A stretch of DNA of 64,000 nucleotides, from positions 3,100,001 to 3,164,000 of the forward strand of contig NZ_CP195158.1 of assembly GCF_051200825.1 (NCBI RefSeq). The letters are read 5' to 3'. How positions within the stretch are numbered: position 1 is the stretch's first letter; the number at the start of each line of letters is the position of its first letter. Origin of the DNA: Formosa sp030427735 (GTDB lineage: Bacteria > Bacteroidota > Bacteroidia > Flavobacteriales > Flavobacteriaceae). The position numbers were made by a program, and so were the translations under genes. The notes under the pieces were generated by a model. The model saw nothing but the letters and a program-made list of their open reading frames with translations. It was not told the origin of the DNA and did not search any database. This document shows, piece by piece, positions 1 through 8,576 of this stretch.

Positions 1-600
1 ACGCCTAACGCCGATGTTAAAGCACATGCACCTAAAATGGTAACTCGCGTGATTCCTAACGAATTTATAGGCGCTTTAATTGGTCCTGGTGGAAAAGTAA
101 TTCAAGAATTACAAAAAGAAACCAATACTACTATTGTAATTAACGAAGACCCTGTAACAGAAGAAGGTATCGTAGAAATTTTAGGAACTGGCCAAGAAGG
201 AATAAATGCTGTACTTGCTAAAATTGACTCATTGCTATTCAAACCGCAAGTTGGCGAAGTTTACGAAGTAAAAGTTATTAAAATGCTTGACTTTGGTGCT
301 GTTGTAGAATATACTCAAGCTCCAGGAAACGAAGTGTTATTACACGTAAGTGAGTTGGCTTGGGAACGCACAGAAAACGTATCGGATGTGGTGAATATGG
401 GTGATGTATTTGAAGTAAAATACTTTGGTATAGATCCTAAAACTAGAAAAGAAAAAGTATCTCGCAAAGCTATTTTGCCAAAACCAGAAGGTTACGTAGC
501 AAGACCGCCTAGAGATAATAAAGGAGGAAACCGAGATAACAGAAATCGCGACAACCGTCGTGATGATAGAAAACCGAGACACGATAGAAAAGAAAATTAA
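1..600 (+). CDS. pnp: Polynucleotide phosphorylase, C-terminal part (5' end outside window)
   Basis: The reading frame is open from the first base and ends with TAA at 598-600, so only the C-terminal ~199 residues are present. A KH domain is visible first, with the GPGGK signature (GALIGPGGKVIQEL), followed by an S1 RNA-binding domain (GEVYEVKVIKMLDFGAVVEY ... LLHVSELAWERT). A basic tail rich in Arg, Asp and Asn (many DNRNRD-type repeats) closes the protein. KH-S1 in this order at the C-terminus is the hallmark of PNPase, the phosphorolytic 3'-5' exoribonuclease of RNA decay. The charged RGG/DNR-like tail is common in Bacteroidota. A strong terminator follows directly. Confidence 0.95.
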   Translation, partial: TPNADVKAHAPKMVTRVIPNEFIGALIGPGGKVIQELQKETNTTIVINEDPVTEEGIVEILGTGQEGINAVLAKIDSLLFKPQVGEVYEVKVIKMLDFGAVVEYTQAPGNEVLLHVSELAWERTENVSDVVNMGDVFEVKYFGIDPKTRKEKVSRKAILPKPEGYVARPPRDNKGGNRDNRNRDNRRDDRKPRHDRKEN

Positions 601-619
601 TTTTTTCAATATAAATGTA

Positions 620-650
620 AAAGCCCATCGAAACACGATGGGCTTTTTTG
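620..650 (+). terminator. Intrinsic terminator of pnp
   Basis: A perfect 9-bp stem (622-630 AGCCCATCG with 636-644 CGATGGGCT), 5-nt loop, followed by a T-run (644-649). It lies 20 bp after the pnp stop codon. Confidence 0.9.
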
Positions 651-703
651 TTAAATCGCTTTTAAAAGTTGCAATTCTTCTCATTTTCATTATATTATAA
701 GTT

Positions 704-1078
704 ATGATTCAAGAAGACAAAGCAAAATACACCGACATTTTAAAGCACTCTATTTCCTATTTAGAACATCATGGCTATCAAAACATTAAAGCAGATTTAG
801 AAGGTTACGACACGCCAAAATCATATCTAAAAAAAGGAAGCAACATCGCTATTACTCCAGATGTTGTTGCTACTAAAGAGGGCCGTAAGTATGTTTTTGA
901 TATCAGTTTAAAATCTGAGAAACCTAATTTACTAAAATCAAAATGGCTATTTCTAAACACGCTAAGTAATTTAAAATCGTACAGATTCAGGCTTATAACC
1001 ACACGCGGGCATTATAAATTCGCCTCAGACATGCTTGAAGCGATTAATCTTGAGCATAAAAATCTTATAAAGATTTAA
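704..1078 (+). CDS. Conserved hypothetical protein, possibly restriction-endonuclease-like fold
   Basis: Codes for 124 residues with an ATG start. I do not recognise a named family. There is no signal peptide or membrane segment, so it is probably cytosolic. The middle part has the pattern TPDVVATKEG ... YVFDISLKSEK: an acidic residue after a Pro, then a beta-strand ending in D-x-x-x-K. This resembles, but does not strictly match, the PD-(D/E)XK nuclease core (Asp, spacer, [D/E]-x-K). It sits alone between the pnp terminator and the rpoD leader, on the same strand as both. Confidence 0.7.
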   Translation: MIQEDKAKYTDILKHSISYLEHHGYQNIKADLEGYDTPKSYLKKGSNIAITPDVVATKEGRKYVFDISLKSEKPNLLKSKWLFLNTLSNLKSYRFRLITTRGHYKFASDMLEAINLEHKNLIKI

Positions 1079-1171
1079 AAATAAATACTGTTTTTGTAAC
1101 ATTTATTGTAATACTTACGTATAACTAATTACAAAGGAGTATTCACTTAATTATTTACAGGAGAACTTTAC

Positions 1172-2035
1172 ATGAGACAACTTAAAATTACGAAGCAGGT
1201 TACCAATAGAGAAACAGCTTCGCTAGATAAATATCTTCAAGAAATTGGAAAAGTTGACTTAATTACCGCAGACGAAGAAGTAGAATTAGCACAACGTATT
1301 AAAGCTGGCGATCAAGTTGCTTTAGAAAAATTAACAAAAGCTAATTTACGTTTTGTGGTTTCGGTAGCAAAGCAATATCAAAATCAGGGTTTAACTTTAC
1401 CCGATTTGATTAATGAAGGAAATTTAGGATTAATAAAGGCTGCACAGCGTTTTGATGAAACCCGTGGTTTTAAATTTATATCGTATGCCGTTTGGTGGAT
1501 TCGTCAGTCTATCCTACAGGCTTTGGCCGAGCAATCTAGAATTGTACGTTTACCATTAAACAAAATCGGTTCTATCAATAAAATTAATAAAACATTTGCA
1601 TTTTTAGAGCAAGCGCACGAACGTCCGCCAAGTGCCGAAGAAATTGCCAAAGAATTAGACATGACCATTAACGACGTTAAAGAGTCTATGAAAAATTCTG
1701 GTCGCCATGTCAGCATGGATGCACCACTTGTAGAAGGTGAAGACTCTAATTTATACGACGTATTAAATAGTGGAGAATCTCCTAACCCAGATCGTGAATT
1801 ATTACACGAGTCTTTACGCACAGAAATAGAACGTGCTTTAGAAACCTTAACCCCACGTGAAGCCGATGTTATCCGTCTGTATTTTGGATTAGGTAACCAA
1901 CATCCTATGACCTTAGAGGAAATAGGAGAAACTTTCGACTTAACGCGTGAACGTGTAAGACAAATAAAAGAAAAAGCAATTCGTAGATTAAAACATACAT
2001 CACGAAGCAAAATATTAAAAACATATTTAGGTTAA
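1172..2035 (+). CDS. rpoD: Primary RNA polymerase sigma factor (sigma-70 family, Bacteroidota type)
   Basis: 287 residues, the typical length of the Bacteroidota housekeeping sigma, which lacks the long region 1.1. Region 1.2 is at the N-terminus (SLDKYLQEIGKVDLITADEE). Region 2 carries the core-binding and -10 recognition helices (DLINEGNLGLIKAAQRFD, FISYAVWWIRQSI). Region 3 follows, and region 4.2 gives the -35-binding helix-turn-helix (TLEEIGETFDLTRERVRQIK). This factor reads the TTTG / TAnnTTTG promoters seen elsewhere in the window. A purine-rich AGGAG lies about 9 bases before the ATG. A strong terminator follows, so it appears monocistronic. Confidence 0.97.
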   Translation: MRQLKITKQVTNRETASLDKYLQEIGKVDLITADEEVELAQRIKAGDQVALEKLTKANLRFVVSVAKQYQNQGLTLPDLINEGNLGLIKAAQRFDETRGFKFISYAVWWIRQSILQALAEQSRIVRLPLNKIGSINKINKTFAFLEQAHERPPSAEEIAKELDMTINDVKESMKNSGRHVSMDAPLVEGEDSNLYDVLNSGESPNPDRELLHESLRTEIERALETLTPREADVIRLYFGLGNQHPMTLEEIGETFDLTRERVRQIKEKAIRRLKHTSRSKILKTYLG

Positions 2036-2106
2036 ACCTAATTACAGTAACAACAGTTTAAGCTCGAAAGAGCATACAATAACTGTTCGTTTTTTGATTG
2101 ATGAAA

Positions 2107-2140
2107 GAACCCTCGGCTGATTACCGAGGGTTCATTTTTT
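2107..2140 (+). terminator. Intrinsic terminator of rpoD
   Basis: A perfect 10-bp stem (2107-2116 GAACCCTCGG with 2124-2133 CCGAGGGTTC), 7-nt loop, then CATTTTTTT. Confidence 0.92.
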
Positions 2141-2145
2141 TATAC

Positions 2146-2153
2146 TATTTTTG
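2146..2153 (+). promoter_or_regulatory. Bacteroidota -7 promoter element of rpe
   Basis: TATTTTTG matches the TAnnTTTG consensus exactly, 20 bases before the rpe ATG and just after the rpoD terminator. I see no clear TTTG at the -33 position, so the match is partial. Confidence 0.55.
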
Positions 2154-2173
2154 CAAAAATTTAAGTCAATACA

Positions 2174-2836
2174 ATGAATTCTAAATTAATTGCGCCATCA
2201 TTATTGGCGGCAGATTTCGGCAACTTACAACGCGATATCGAAATGGTTAATAATAGTGAAGCAGATTGGTTTCACATTGATATCATGGACGGTGTTTTTG
2301 TTCCTAATATATCCTACGGAATGCCTGTTTTAGAAGCCATTTCTAAACATGCAAAAAAAACCTTAGATGTACATTTAATGATTGTAGATCCCGATCGCTA
2401 CATTAAAACTTTCGCAGATTTAGGTAGCGATGTACTTACAGTGCATTACGAAGCATGCACACATTTACACAGAACCTTACAAGCCATTAAAGCTGAAGGC
2501 ATGAAGGCTGGTGTTGCTTTAAATCCGCACACTAATATAAATGTGTTGGAAGATGTAATAAACGATATAGATTTAGTATTAATAATGAGTGTAAATCCAG
2601 GCTTTGGCGGACAAAGTTTTATAGAAAGCACCTACAATAAAATTAAAACCCTAAAAGCATTAATACAACAAAAAAATGCTGCTACAATTATAGAAATAGA
2701 CGGTGGTGTTACCGACAAAAATGCAAAACAATTAGTAGATGCTGGCGCTGATGTTTTGGTTGCAGGAAGCTTTGTTTTTAAAGCTGCAGATCAATTAAAT
2801 ACTATTTCAAATATCAAAAAAATAATCAACAATTAA
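2174..2836 (+). CDS. rpe: Ribulose-phosphate 3-epimerase
   Basis: 220 residues, full length for the family. It interconverts ribulose 5-phosphate and xylulose 5-phosphate in the pentose phosphate pathway, in the cytosol. A (beta/alpha)8 barrel protein with all family signatures: LIAPSLLAADFGNL at the N-terminus, the metal-binding HIDIMDGVFVPNIS segment, DVHLMIVDP, the MSVNPGFGGQSF loop, and the phosphate-binding IDGGVT ... GADVLVAGS near the C-terminus. The ATG is 20 bases after a TAnnTTTG box. No operon partner is apparent. Confidence 0.97.
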   Translation: MNSKLIAPSLLAADFGNLQRDIEMVNNSEADWFHIDIMDGVFVPNISYGMPVLEAISKHAKKTLDVHLMIVDPDRYIKTFADLGSDVLTVHYEACTHLHRTLQAIKAEGMKAGVALNPHTNINVLEDVINDIDLVLIMSVNPGFGGQSFIESTYNKIKTLKALIQQKNAATIIEIDGGVTDKNAKQLVDAGADVLVAGSFVFKAADQLNTISNIKKIINN

Positions 2837-2997
2837 TTTACATTTAAACCACTATTATTTCAATAAGTAATTAAAATTGATTATGTTAGCTTATACTTTA
2901 GCAAAAAAATTAACCCCAAAATAATTCTATATAGAAAAAAATAAAATTACACTTCTCTAATAACAAATTAAACCTTAATTTTATTAAAAATTTTAAT

Positions 2998-3561
2998 ATG
3001 AAAAAGATTACAGCTATACTATTATTCTTAATATGCAGTACCGCCGCTTATAGTCAATATCGTGGTTACGATGAGTGGGTTGCTAGTGTAGGTATAAATA
3101 TTTTAGACAACAGTGCGTTTAGAGACCCTATTAAAGGTTCTGAACGTTGGAATTTTAAAAACCCAATCACTGTTGGTGTTGAATATAAGTTTGATGACAA
3201 TTGGGCAATAAACCCTATGTTAAGTTTTAATGGCATAGAAAGAGCGTATGAAAAAGGTGTGGGCTGGATTGAAGGCGATGAAACTTACATGTCCTTCGAT
3301 GTTAATGGAAAATTTTATTTTGGCCACTACATTTGGGACAATGAAAATATCAACCTATATTCTGGACTTGGCTTAGGAGTTTTTGATGTAGGCCCTGAAA
3401 CCAATGGTTCCATAAACTTCAACATAGGAATGCGATTTTGGTTCACCCCTGAATTTGGAGCTAGAATTCAAAGTTTATCGAAGTTTGCATTTGATGCGAA
3501 CGACCACATTTACGCTAACAACAACTTTATACACAGTTTAGAATTCTTATATAGATTCTAA
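2998..3561 (+). CDS. Small outer-membrane beta-barrel protein, OprF/OmpA N-domain-like
   Basis: 187 residues beginning with a Sec signal peptide (MKKITAILLFLICSTAAYSQ, cleavage likely after Ser-19 or Gln-20). The mature part is a series of alternating amphipathic strands with glycines and aromatic residues (VGVEYKFDDNWAINPMLSF, FDVNGKFYFGHY, INLYSGLGLGVF, INFNIGMRFWFTPEFGARIQ) and ends in Phe (LYRF), the usual outer-membrane insertion signal. This fits an eight-strand barrel such as the OmpA-like beta-barrel family. No OmpA peptidoglycan-binding domain is attached. Its specific role is unknown. It ends at a strong terminator. Confidence 0.8.
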   Translation: MKKITAILLFLICSTAAYSQYRGYDEWVASVGINILDNSAFRDPIKGSERWNFKNPITVGVEYKFDDNWAINPMLSFNGIERAYEKGVGWIEGDETYMSFDVNGKFYFGHYIWDNENINLYSGLGLGVFDVGPETNGSINFNIGMRFWFTPEFGARIQSLSKFAFDANDHIYANNNFIHSLEFLYRF

Positions 3562-3586
3562 ATTTACGTGCTGCCAAACATAGATA

Positions 3587-3635
3587 AGCGGCTATCAATG
3601 TAATTTATAATACATTGATGGCCGCTCTTTTTTTC
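3587..3635. terminator. Long-stem intrinsic terminator
   Basis: A 16-bp stem with one G-T pair (3587-3602 with 3611-3626; outer part AGCGGC / GCCGCT), 8-nt loop, followed by a T-run on the + strand. It ends the transcript of the outer-membrane protein gene. Confidence 0.9.
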
Positions 3636-3952
3636 ATAATTTCACTAATAAAAATATTCTAACAGATGAGTAAAGTTATTTTGATAACATACCCATCATC
3701 CATTAGAGTAAATTATTATTAATATATAAAAACCTTGTAACAAACCTTAGAGAATAAAAAAGACCGGACTAAACCATTATAAACTGGAAACCCATCATTG
3801 TGTAATATGAAGGACTGAAGGAAGTTACTATCATTCTAAACTAAGAATAGTTTAAATCTGGGATTAAAACTCTATAATACTTAAAACCTATTTTAAATTT
3901 TCATTTTAACTAAGAAATTTCAGAGCTTCATAAGCTAATTTGAAACCTATAA
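3636..3952. other. Intergenic region without recognisable features
   Basis: About 315 bp of AT-rich DNA between two convergent transcription units. I find no convincing gene, repeat or promoter in it. Confidence 0.6.
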
Positions 3953-3983
3953 AAAAAGGTTAAAACTTTAAGTCTTAACCTTT
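3953..3983 (-). terminator. Terminator at the 3' end of the polysaccharide locus
   Basis: On the minus strand, AAAGGTTAA pairs with TTAACCTTT around a short A/T-rich loop and is followed by a run of T. It lies about 30 bp after the wzc stop codon. Confidence 0.75.
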
Positions 3984-4012
3984 CATATTTTTCATATAAT
4001 TCCTTAATATAA

Positions 4013-6406
4013 TTATAAATTTCTAAGCTTATTTTTAATACCTTCCTTAAACCATGTCCAAGTATACTTTTTAATCGTTGAATCATTATTATAACCATAT
4101 CCGTACCCGTAATTATAGCCATAACCTCTAGACGATTTAGCTTCACTAATATCATTTACAACATAAACCATGTTGTTTAATTTTTTATGGCTATAAATTT
4201 CTTTTGAAAATCCTAAGAGTTTCTTCTCTGTATAACCAGCACGAACCACATAGATAGTCGCATCTGCATACTGAGATATTAATAATGTGTCTGTAACAGG
4301 TACAACAGGAGCTGTATCAATGATGATATAATCATATTCATCCTTAGCATCTTCAATAATAGCTTTTAATTTACCATTAGACAATAATTCGGCTGGATTA
4401 GGAGGGATAGTCCCTGCTATTAATACATCTAAATATTGTTTGTTGTATTCACTATCTTGTAATACAGTCCTCCAATCTAGGTTATTATACAAAACATCAG
4501 ACAATCCTTTAACATGTTTTTGTTGTCCAGTAACTTTTATTTTTGGGTTTCTCAAGTCAGCGCCTATTAATAGTACACGCTTACTGATACTGGAATAAGC
4601 TAAGGCCAAATTAACGGAAACAAAAGTCTTACCCTCTCCTTTTATAGAAGATGTTACATAAATAACTTGTGCTTTATCGTTTTGATTTTTAGCTGGTAAA
4701 ACATAATTTAAATTAGTACTTAAAATTCTAAAAGATTCGGCCAACATAGTCCTATCATGAGGATTTGTAAACAATTTATCTTGTTCACCAATCAATTTAG
4801 GTATTTCTCCAGCAATAGGAATACTTTTTGTTGCTTTTGTAACATCTGATTTATCATGAATCTTTGTGTCCAATTTAAACAATAAGAAAATGACCCCGAA
4901 AGGTATAATCAATGCACCTAAAAGCGACTTAATATAGATACCATTACGATCTGGACTTACAGGTCTTCCTGAACTTGCTGCATATTCTACAATCTTAATA
5001 CTAGGTGCTGTTATCGCTAAATTAATGGCAGCCTCCTCTCGCTTCTGTAATAGTAATAAATATAAATTCTCTTTTAAATTTTGCTGTCTTTCAATAGATC
5101 GTAAAATCTTCTCTTTTTGGGGCATACTTTTAAACAACCCTACCGCATTGCTTTCCTCCTGCTTTAAACGGCTTAACGACACATCTAATTGGCGTTGATA
5201 AGTAGATAGTGATTTATTTAAATTACTTCTCAACTCTTCTAGATGTTCATTTAATGCTATTACTTTAGGGTTATTATCTCCTGCACTTGTTATAAGTGCC
5301 TCTCGCTCCAATACAACTGTATTATAACTATCAATTAACCCATTAGCACTGGCATTATCTAGCCCTATACTTTGCGGTAATAAGGTACCTAAATTATCTT
5401 CCGCTAAAGTATTAATTAATAATTTTGATAAGGCTATTTGATTTTCAATATCAAACACGGCACTTTCTGTACTAGCTTTTTTTGTCATGCTATAGCCTAC
5501 ATCTGCTCCAAAAGATACCATATTATTATTCTGTTGGAACTCTTTTTTATCTACTTCTATGGAGTCTAATTCCTCTGCCAAAAACACAAAACGTTCATCA
5601 ACAAAATCTATAGTTCTTTGGAATACAAGCTGTCTATCTTCTACACCATCCAAATTAAACTGCTCCATAACTTTGTTAAGTACAGCCTCAGATCGCTCCC
5701 TACTTTCTCCTACTAAATTAAGTTGTAAAATATCTGTAGCTCCTACACGTGTAATTCCAATTTGATTTGACAAACTAGCCGCTGCGGCACTAATAGGCTG
5801 TACATCTACTCTAAAGAAAAAGTTAACATATCTTTTTATACTTGGTGAAGAAGTAATGATAAAAGGAAAATCTTTTTGCGGATTATTAACATTATATCCT
5901 TTAGTAATAAATTCGGTTTCTATAGCATCACCCCTTCTAATTTTAAAGCCATCTTGAAGAACCTCAACATAGTACGTGCCCCATTTAACACTCTCTTTAG
6001 GTAAAACACTAACAAATTTAAAAGGAGGATTCCAAGCTTCTTGTTGCTTAAATTTGCCTTCAAAATAATAACGAATATGAAGGTCTAGACTATCTACGAC
6101 TTTACTTAATAGTCGTTTAGATCTGATAACTTGAATTTCATTATCCAGATTCTTAGTTTCTGAAAACAACCCACCGCTTTTACCTGTAGACAACTCAAGG
6201 TCTGACGATTCATCTAAAATTTTAATTTTAGAAAAAGACTTATAAGTTTCAGGGGTAAATCTCAAATAAAGAAAAGCAACTAATACCCCAATTATAGCTG
6301 CCAAAACAAACCATTTCCAAAACTTTAAATATCTTAAAATTTCATCTTTAATATTGATACCATTATCCTCTGTATCCTGATCTAAAGGCACATGCATCTC
6401 ACTCAT
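4013..6406 (-). CDS. wzc: Polysaccharide co-polymerase / tyrosine autokinase, Wzc family
   Basis: 797 residues, inner membrane. An N-terminal Wzz-type chain-length domain starts after a first membrane segment (about residues 27-50, FWKWFVLAAIIGVLVAFLYL). A long periplasmic coiled-coil part follows, with a second membrane helix near residue 490. The cytosolic BY-kinase domain has Walker A (SSIKGEGKTFVSVNLALA, near residue 590), a modified Walker A' (VLLIGADLRNP, Gly where many kinases have Asp) and Walker B (YDYIIIDTAP). The C-terminus carries a tyrosine cluster (GYGYNYGYGYGY), the autophosphorylation tail. It controls polymerisation and export of the polymer together with Wza, whose gene ends 3 bp upstream. 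Confidence 0.95.
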   Translation of the reverse strand: MSEMHVPLDQDTEDNGINIKDEILRYLKFWKWFVLAAIIGVLVAFLYLRFTPETYKSFSKIKILDESSDLELSTGKSGGLFSETKNLDNEIQVIRSKRLLSKVVDSLDLHIRYYFEGKFKQQEAWNPPFKFVSVLPKESVKWGTYYVEVLQDGFKIRRGDAIETEFITKGYNVNNPQKDFPFIITSSPSIKRYVNFFFRVDVQPISAAAASLSNQIGITRVGATDILQLNLVGESRERSEAVLNKVMEQFNLDGVEDRQLVFQRTIDFVDERFVFLAEELDSIEVDKKEFQQNNNMVSFGADVGYSMTKKASTESAVFDIENQIALSKLLINTLAEDNLGTLLPQSIGLDNASANGLIDSYNTVVLEREALITSAGDNNPKVIALNEHLEELRSNLNKSLSTYQRQLDVSLSRLKQEESNAVGLFKSMPQKEKILRSIERQQNLKENLYLLLLQKREEAAINLAITAPSIKIVEYAASSGRPVSPDRNGIYIKSLLGALIIPFGVIFLLFKLDTKIHDKSDVTKATKSIPIAGEIPKLIGEQDKLFTNPHDRTMLAESFRILSTNLNYVLPAKNQNDKAQVIYVTSSIKGEGKTFVSVNLALAYSSISKRVLLIGADLRNPKIKVTGQQKHVKGLSDVLYNNLDWRTVLQDSEYNKQYLDVLIAGTIPPNPAELLSNGKLKAIIEDAKDEYDYIIIDTAPVVPVTDTLLISQYADATIYVVRAGYTEKKLLGFSKEIYSHKKLNNMVYVVNDISEAKSSRGYGYNYGYGYGYNNDSTIKKYTWTWFKEGIKNKLRNL

Positions 6407-6409
6407 AAA

Positions 6410-7198
6410 TTAACTTTGAATTAAAAGAATTAAAGTAATAATAAACGACACAGCTCCCATTAAACCACCTATACTTGGTATATACCCCGCTCTCTTAACT
6501 GCTGGACCATTTTGATTAACAACTATAACATCATTCTGTTTTATGTTATAATAAGGGCTAGTAAACCAATCCGTCTTTGTCATATCTACTTGTGCAACTG
6601 TACGAACACCATCAACTTCTCGAATAATTCTAATGTCTTCTCTAACACCATTTATACTTAAATCCCCCGCTAATCCTAAAGCTTGGGGTAACGTTAAAGT
6701 TTCCTCATCATACTCATAAGTACCTGGCTTTTTTACCTCTCCTAAAACAGTAAATTTAGCATTAACAATTCTAACAATTACAGTCGGTTTTTTTAAATGC
6801 CCTCCGTCTACTAAAAGCTTTATGATATATTCTTGAGCCTCTTTCGTGGTCATATTGAGGACTGAAAAATCTCCAAGGATCGGAAAAGTAATAGTCCCAT
6901 CAGGTCTTACCAGATAGCCTTGTAATTTTAACATAGTGGTATTATTACTGTTACCACCACTAGCAGCATCTGTTCTATTATATGGTGCCGCAGCTTCTGG
7001 ATCTATAGTTTTAACGGTAATATTCAAGATGTCGTTAACCTGAATTTGAGTCATTTGCCTTACAACTTCTTCTGGAATATTCCCGCTATCTTGAAAGTAT
7101 AATATTTCTTTTTTAGTTGCACAAGATGTTATAAAAACAAAAGCACATAACAATTTTAGAAGGGATGGTAATCTCACAGAAATTAATTTTGGGTTCAT
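6410..7198 (-). CDS. wza: Outer-membrane polysaccharide export lipoprotein, Wza family
   Basis: 262 residues with a lipoprotein signal ending in the lipobox ITSC (Cys-26). The Poly_export (PES) domain follows (LYFQDSGNIPEEV ... VNDILNITVKTIDPEAA ... GYLVRPDGTITFPILGDFSV), then an SLBB domain (FTVLGEVKKPGTYEYDEETL). A C-terminal hydrophobic segment (about 240-260) could be the helix that crosses the outer membrane. It is shorter than E. coli Wza (about 380) but usual for Bacteroidota. It forms the outer-membrane exit channel for the polymer and partners with Wzc. Its own consensus promoter lies immediately upstream. Confidence 0.95.
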   Translation of the reverse strand: MNPKLISVRLPSLLKLLCAFVFITSCATKKEILYFQDSGNIPEEVVRQMTQIQVNDILNITVKTIDPEAAAPYNRTDAASGGNSNNTTMLKLQGYLVRPDGTITFPILGDFSVLNMTTKEAQEYIIKLLVDGGHLKKPTVIVRIVNAKFTVLGEVKKPGTYEYDEETLTLPQALGLAGDLSINGVREDIRIIREVDGVRTVAQVDMTKTDWFTSPYYNIKQNDVIVVNQNGPAVKRAGYIPSIGGLMGAVSFIITLILLIQS

Positions 7199-7201
7199 TT
7201 A

Positions 7202-7232
7202 CAAATATAGAGGGATTGCCTATATAAACAAA
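7202..7232 (-). promoter_or_regulatory. Consensus promoter in front of wza
   Basis: Minus strand: TTTG (7232-7229), 19-bp spacer, TATATTTG (7209-7202), an exact match to the Bacteroidota -33/-7 consensus. The -7 box ends only 3 bases before the ATG, so the wza-wzc mRNA would be leaderless or nearly so. Confidence 0.7.
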
Positions 7233-7256
7233 TGTTTAAGATGGAATTGAATCGTT

Positions 7257-8405
7257 TTATTTTACTTTAGAGTAACTCACCAAATTGAGTTTTCTTAACA
7301 GTTTATTTAATTTAAAACGCTTGTTAAAAACACTATAATTGATGAAAAATGGTAGCGAAAACATAATTAATCCAGTAATAACTACAACTAACAACTGCCA
7401 ATTGACAGTTAAATATTGAGACATTAATGCGAAGATTAACACCGAAGTTGATGCTATGGAGATCACTAAAGTCACCTGCCAGTGCCTTAACCCCAGCTGA
7501 AGCATTTGATGGTGGATATGGTTCTTATCTGGACTAAACGGGTGCTTTTTATAAATGACAACCCGCACATAAAAGATTCGTAAAGTATCCAACAATGGAA
7601 AAAACAAAATAGCAAGTACTATAATTGGAGCATTTAAATGAAACTGAGCTATAGGATTAAGCTGATTTAAATTAATAAAAGCAATTGCTTGAAATGCCAA
7701 TAAAAACCCAACAACCATAGAACCTGTATCCCCCATAAATATTTTTCTAACTTTTGAAAAATTGAAATACAAAAATGCAATTAAAGCCCCTACTAAAGCC
7801 AACGACACTACCGTTAAAGACATGTCCTGCATTTTATAAAATAAAAATCCAAAAAACAAAGAGGCTAAAAGTCCTACAGAACCAGCTAACCCATCTAAGC
7901 CGTCTATTAAATTGTAAGCATTAATAATTAATATAAAAACAAACAAAGTAAAAGCGATAGACACAATATACGGTAAATGATGAATGCCCAAAATTCCAGA
8001 AAACGTAGTAATTCTGACATCGGTAACTAGTATAACAAGTAATGAAGCTATAATTTGTCCCATCATTTTTTTCTTTGGAGATAGAATCAAAATATCATCC
8101 TTCACACCTAAAAAGAATAAAATAATTAGGGCACCTACAATAGGCATTAATAATTTTGCATTTAAGAAAGCTCCCGTTAACGTAATAACTATGGCCACCG
8201 CAAAAAATATACCTATTCCCCCTAAAGTTGGCACTGTTTTAGAATGCACACTACGTTTATCGGGAACGTCTACCAACTGTTTTGCATGGGCAATAAAAAT
8301 AATGGTTGGAAATGCTAAAAACGCGGTAATTAAAGCCAATAAAAATGGAAACAACAATAATGTAGTATCGTCTAACTGACTGATAAGCTGGTTTATATAA
8401 TTCAT
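7257..8405 (-). CDS. WecA/MraY-like undecaprenyl-phosphate sugar-1-phosphate transferase
   Basis: 382 residues with about ten or eleven membrane helices. Family signatures: VPTLGGIGIF near the N-terminus, the DD motif region (GVKDDILILSP), NAYNLIDGLDGLAG (catalytic Asp residues), FMGDTGSM, and KNHIHHQMLQLG (histidine motif of the WecA/TagO branch). It starts repeat-unit assembly by moving a sugar 1-phosphate (GlcNAc-1-P in the known WecA members) from a UDP-sugar to undecaprenyl phosphate on the inner membrane. It lies next to wza-wzc, and a promoter-like sequence precedes it. The exact sugar is not readable from sequence. Confidence 0.92.
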   Translation of the reverse strand: MNYINQLISQLDDTTLLLFPFLLALITAFLAFPTIIFIAHAKQLVDVPDKRSVHSKTVPTLGGIGIFFAVAIVITLTGAFLNAKLLMPIVGALIILFFLGVKDDILILSPKKKMMGQIIASLLVILVTDVRITTFSGILGIHHLPYIVSIAFTLFVFILIINAYNLIDGLDGLAGSVGLLASLFFGFLFYKMQDMSLTVVSLALVGALIAFLYFNFSKVRKIFMGDTGSMVVGFLLAFQAIAFINLNQLNPIAQFHLNAPIIVLAILFFPLLDTLRIFYVRVVIYKKHPFSPDKNHIHHQMLQLGLRHWQVTLVISIASTSVLIFALMSQYLTVNWQLLVVVITGLIMFSLPFFINYSVFNKRFKLNKLLRKLNLVSYSKVK

Positions 8406-8422
8406 CGATAGCGATTTAAATA

Positions 8423-8452
8423 CAAATGTACAACTTAAAACCCGATGTACAA
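8423..8452 (-). promoter_or_regulatory. Candidate internal promoter for the wecA-like gene
   Basis: Minus strand: TTG (8452-8450), 19-bp spacer, TACATTTG (8430-8423), matching TTG-N19-TAnnTTTG. It lies 17 bp before the ATG in a 171-bp gap, the sort of place where a secondary promoter of a long operon is expected. Confidence 0.55.
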
Positions 8453-8576
8453 GGTTTCACTTTTTTTTCGTTCAATATTAAGACTGTTAAAATTACATTG
8501 CTATTACAACTTATAGTAACCGAATTCATTTTAAAATTAACCGTAACAAAACGAATTTTACAGAAAATAAAACACT

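Noticed and set aside
340..690. Minus-strand frame across the pnp end and its terminator
   Set aside because: Runs through a clear terminator hairpin and the pnp S1 domain; product has no domain.
1504..2010. Long open frame on the minus strand across rpoD
   Set aside because: It is antisense to highly conserved sigma-factor regions 2-4 and has no family motif.
3928..4155. Small minus-strand frame at the wzc end
   Set aside because: Overlaps the Tyr-rich end of wzc in another frame and the terminator.
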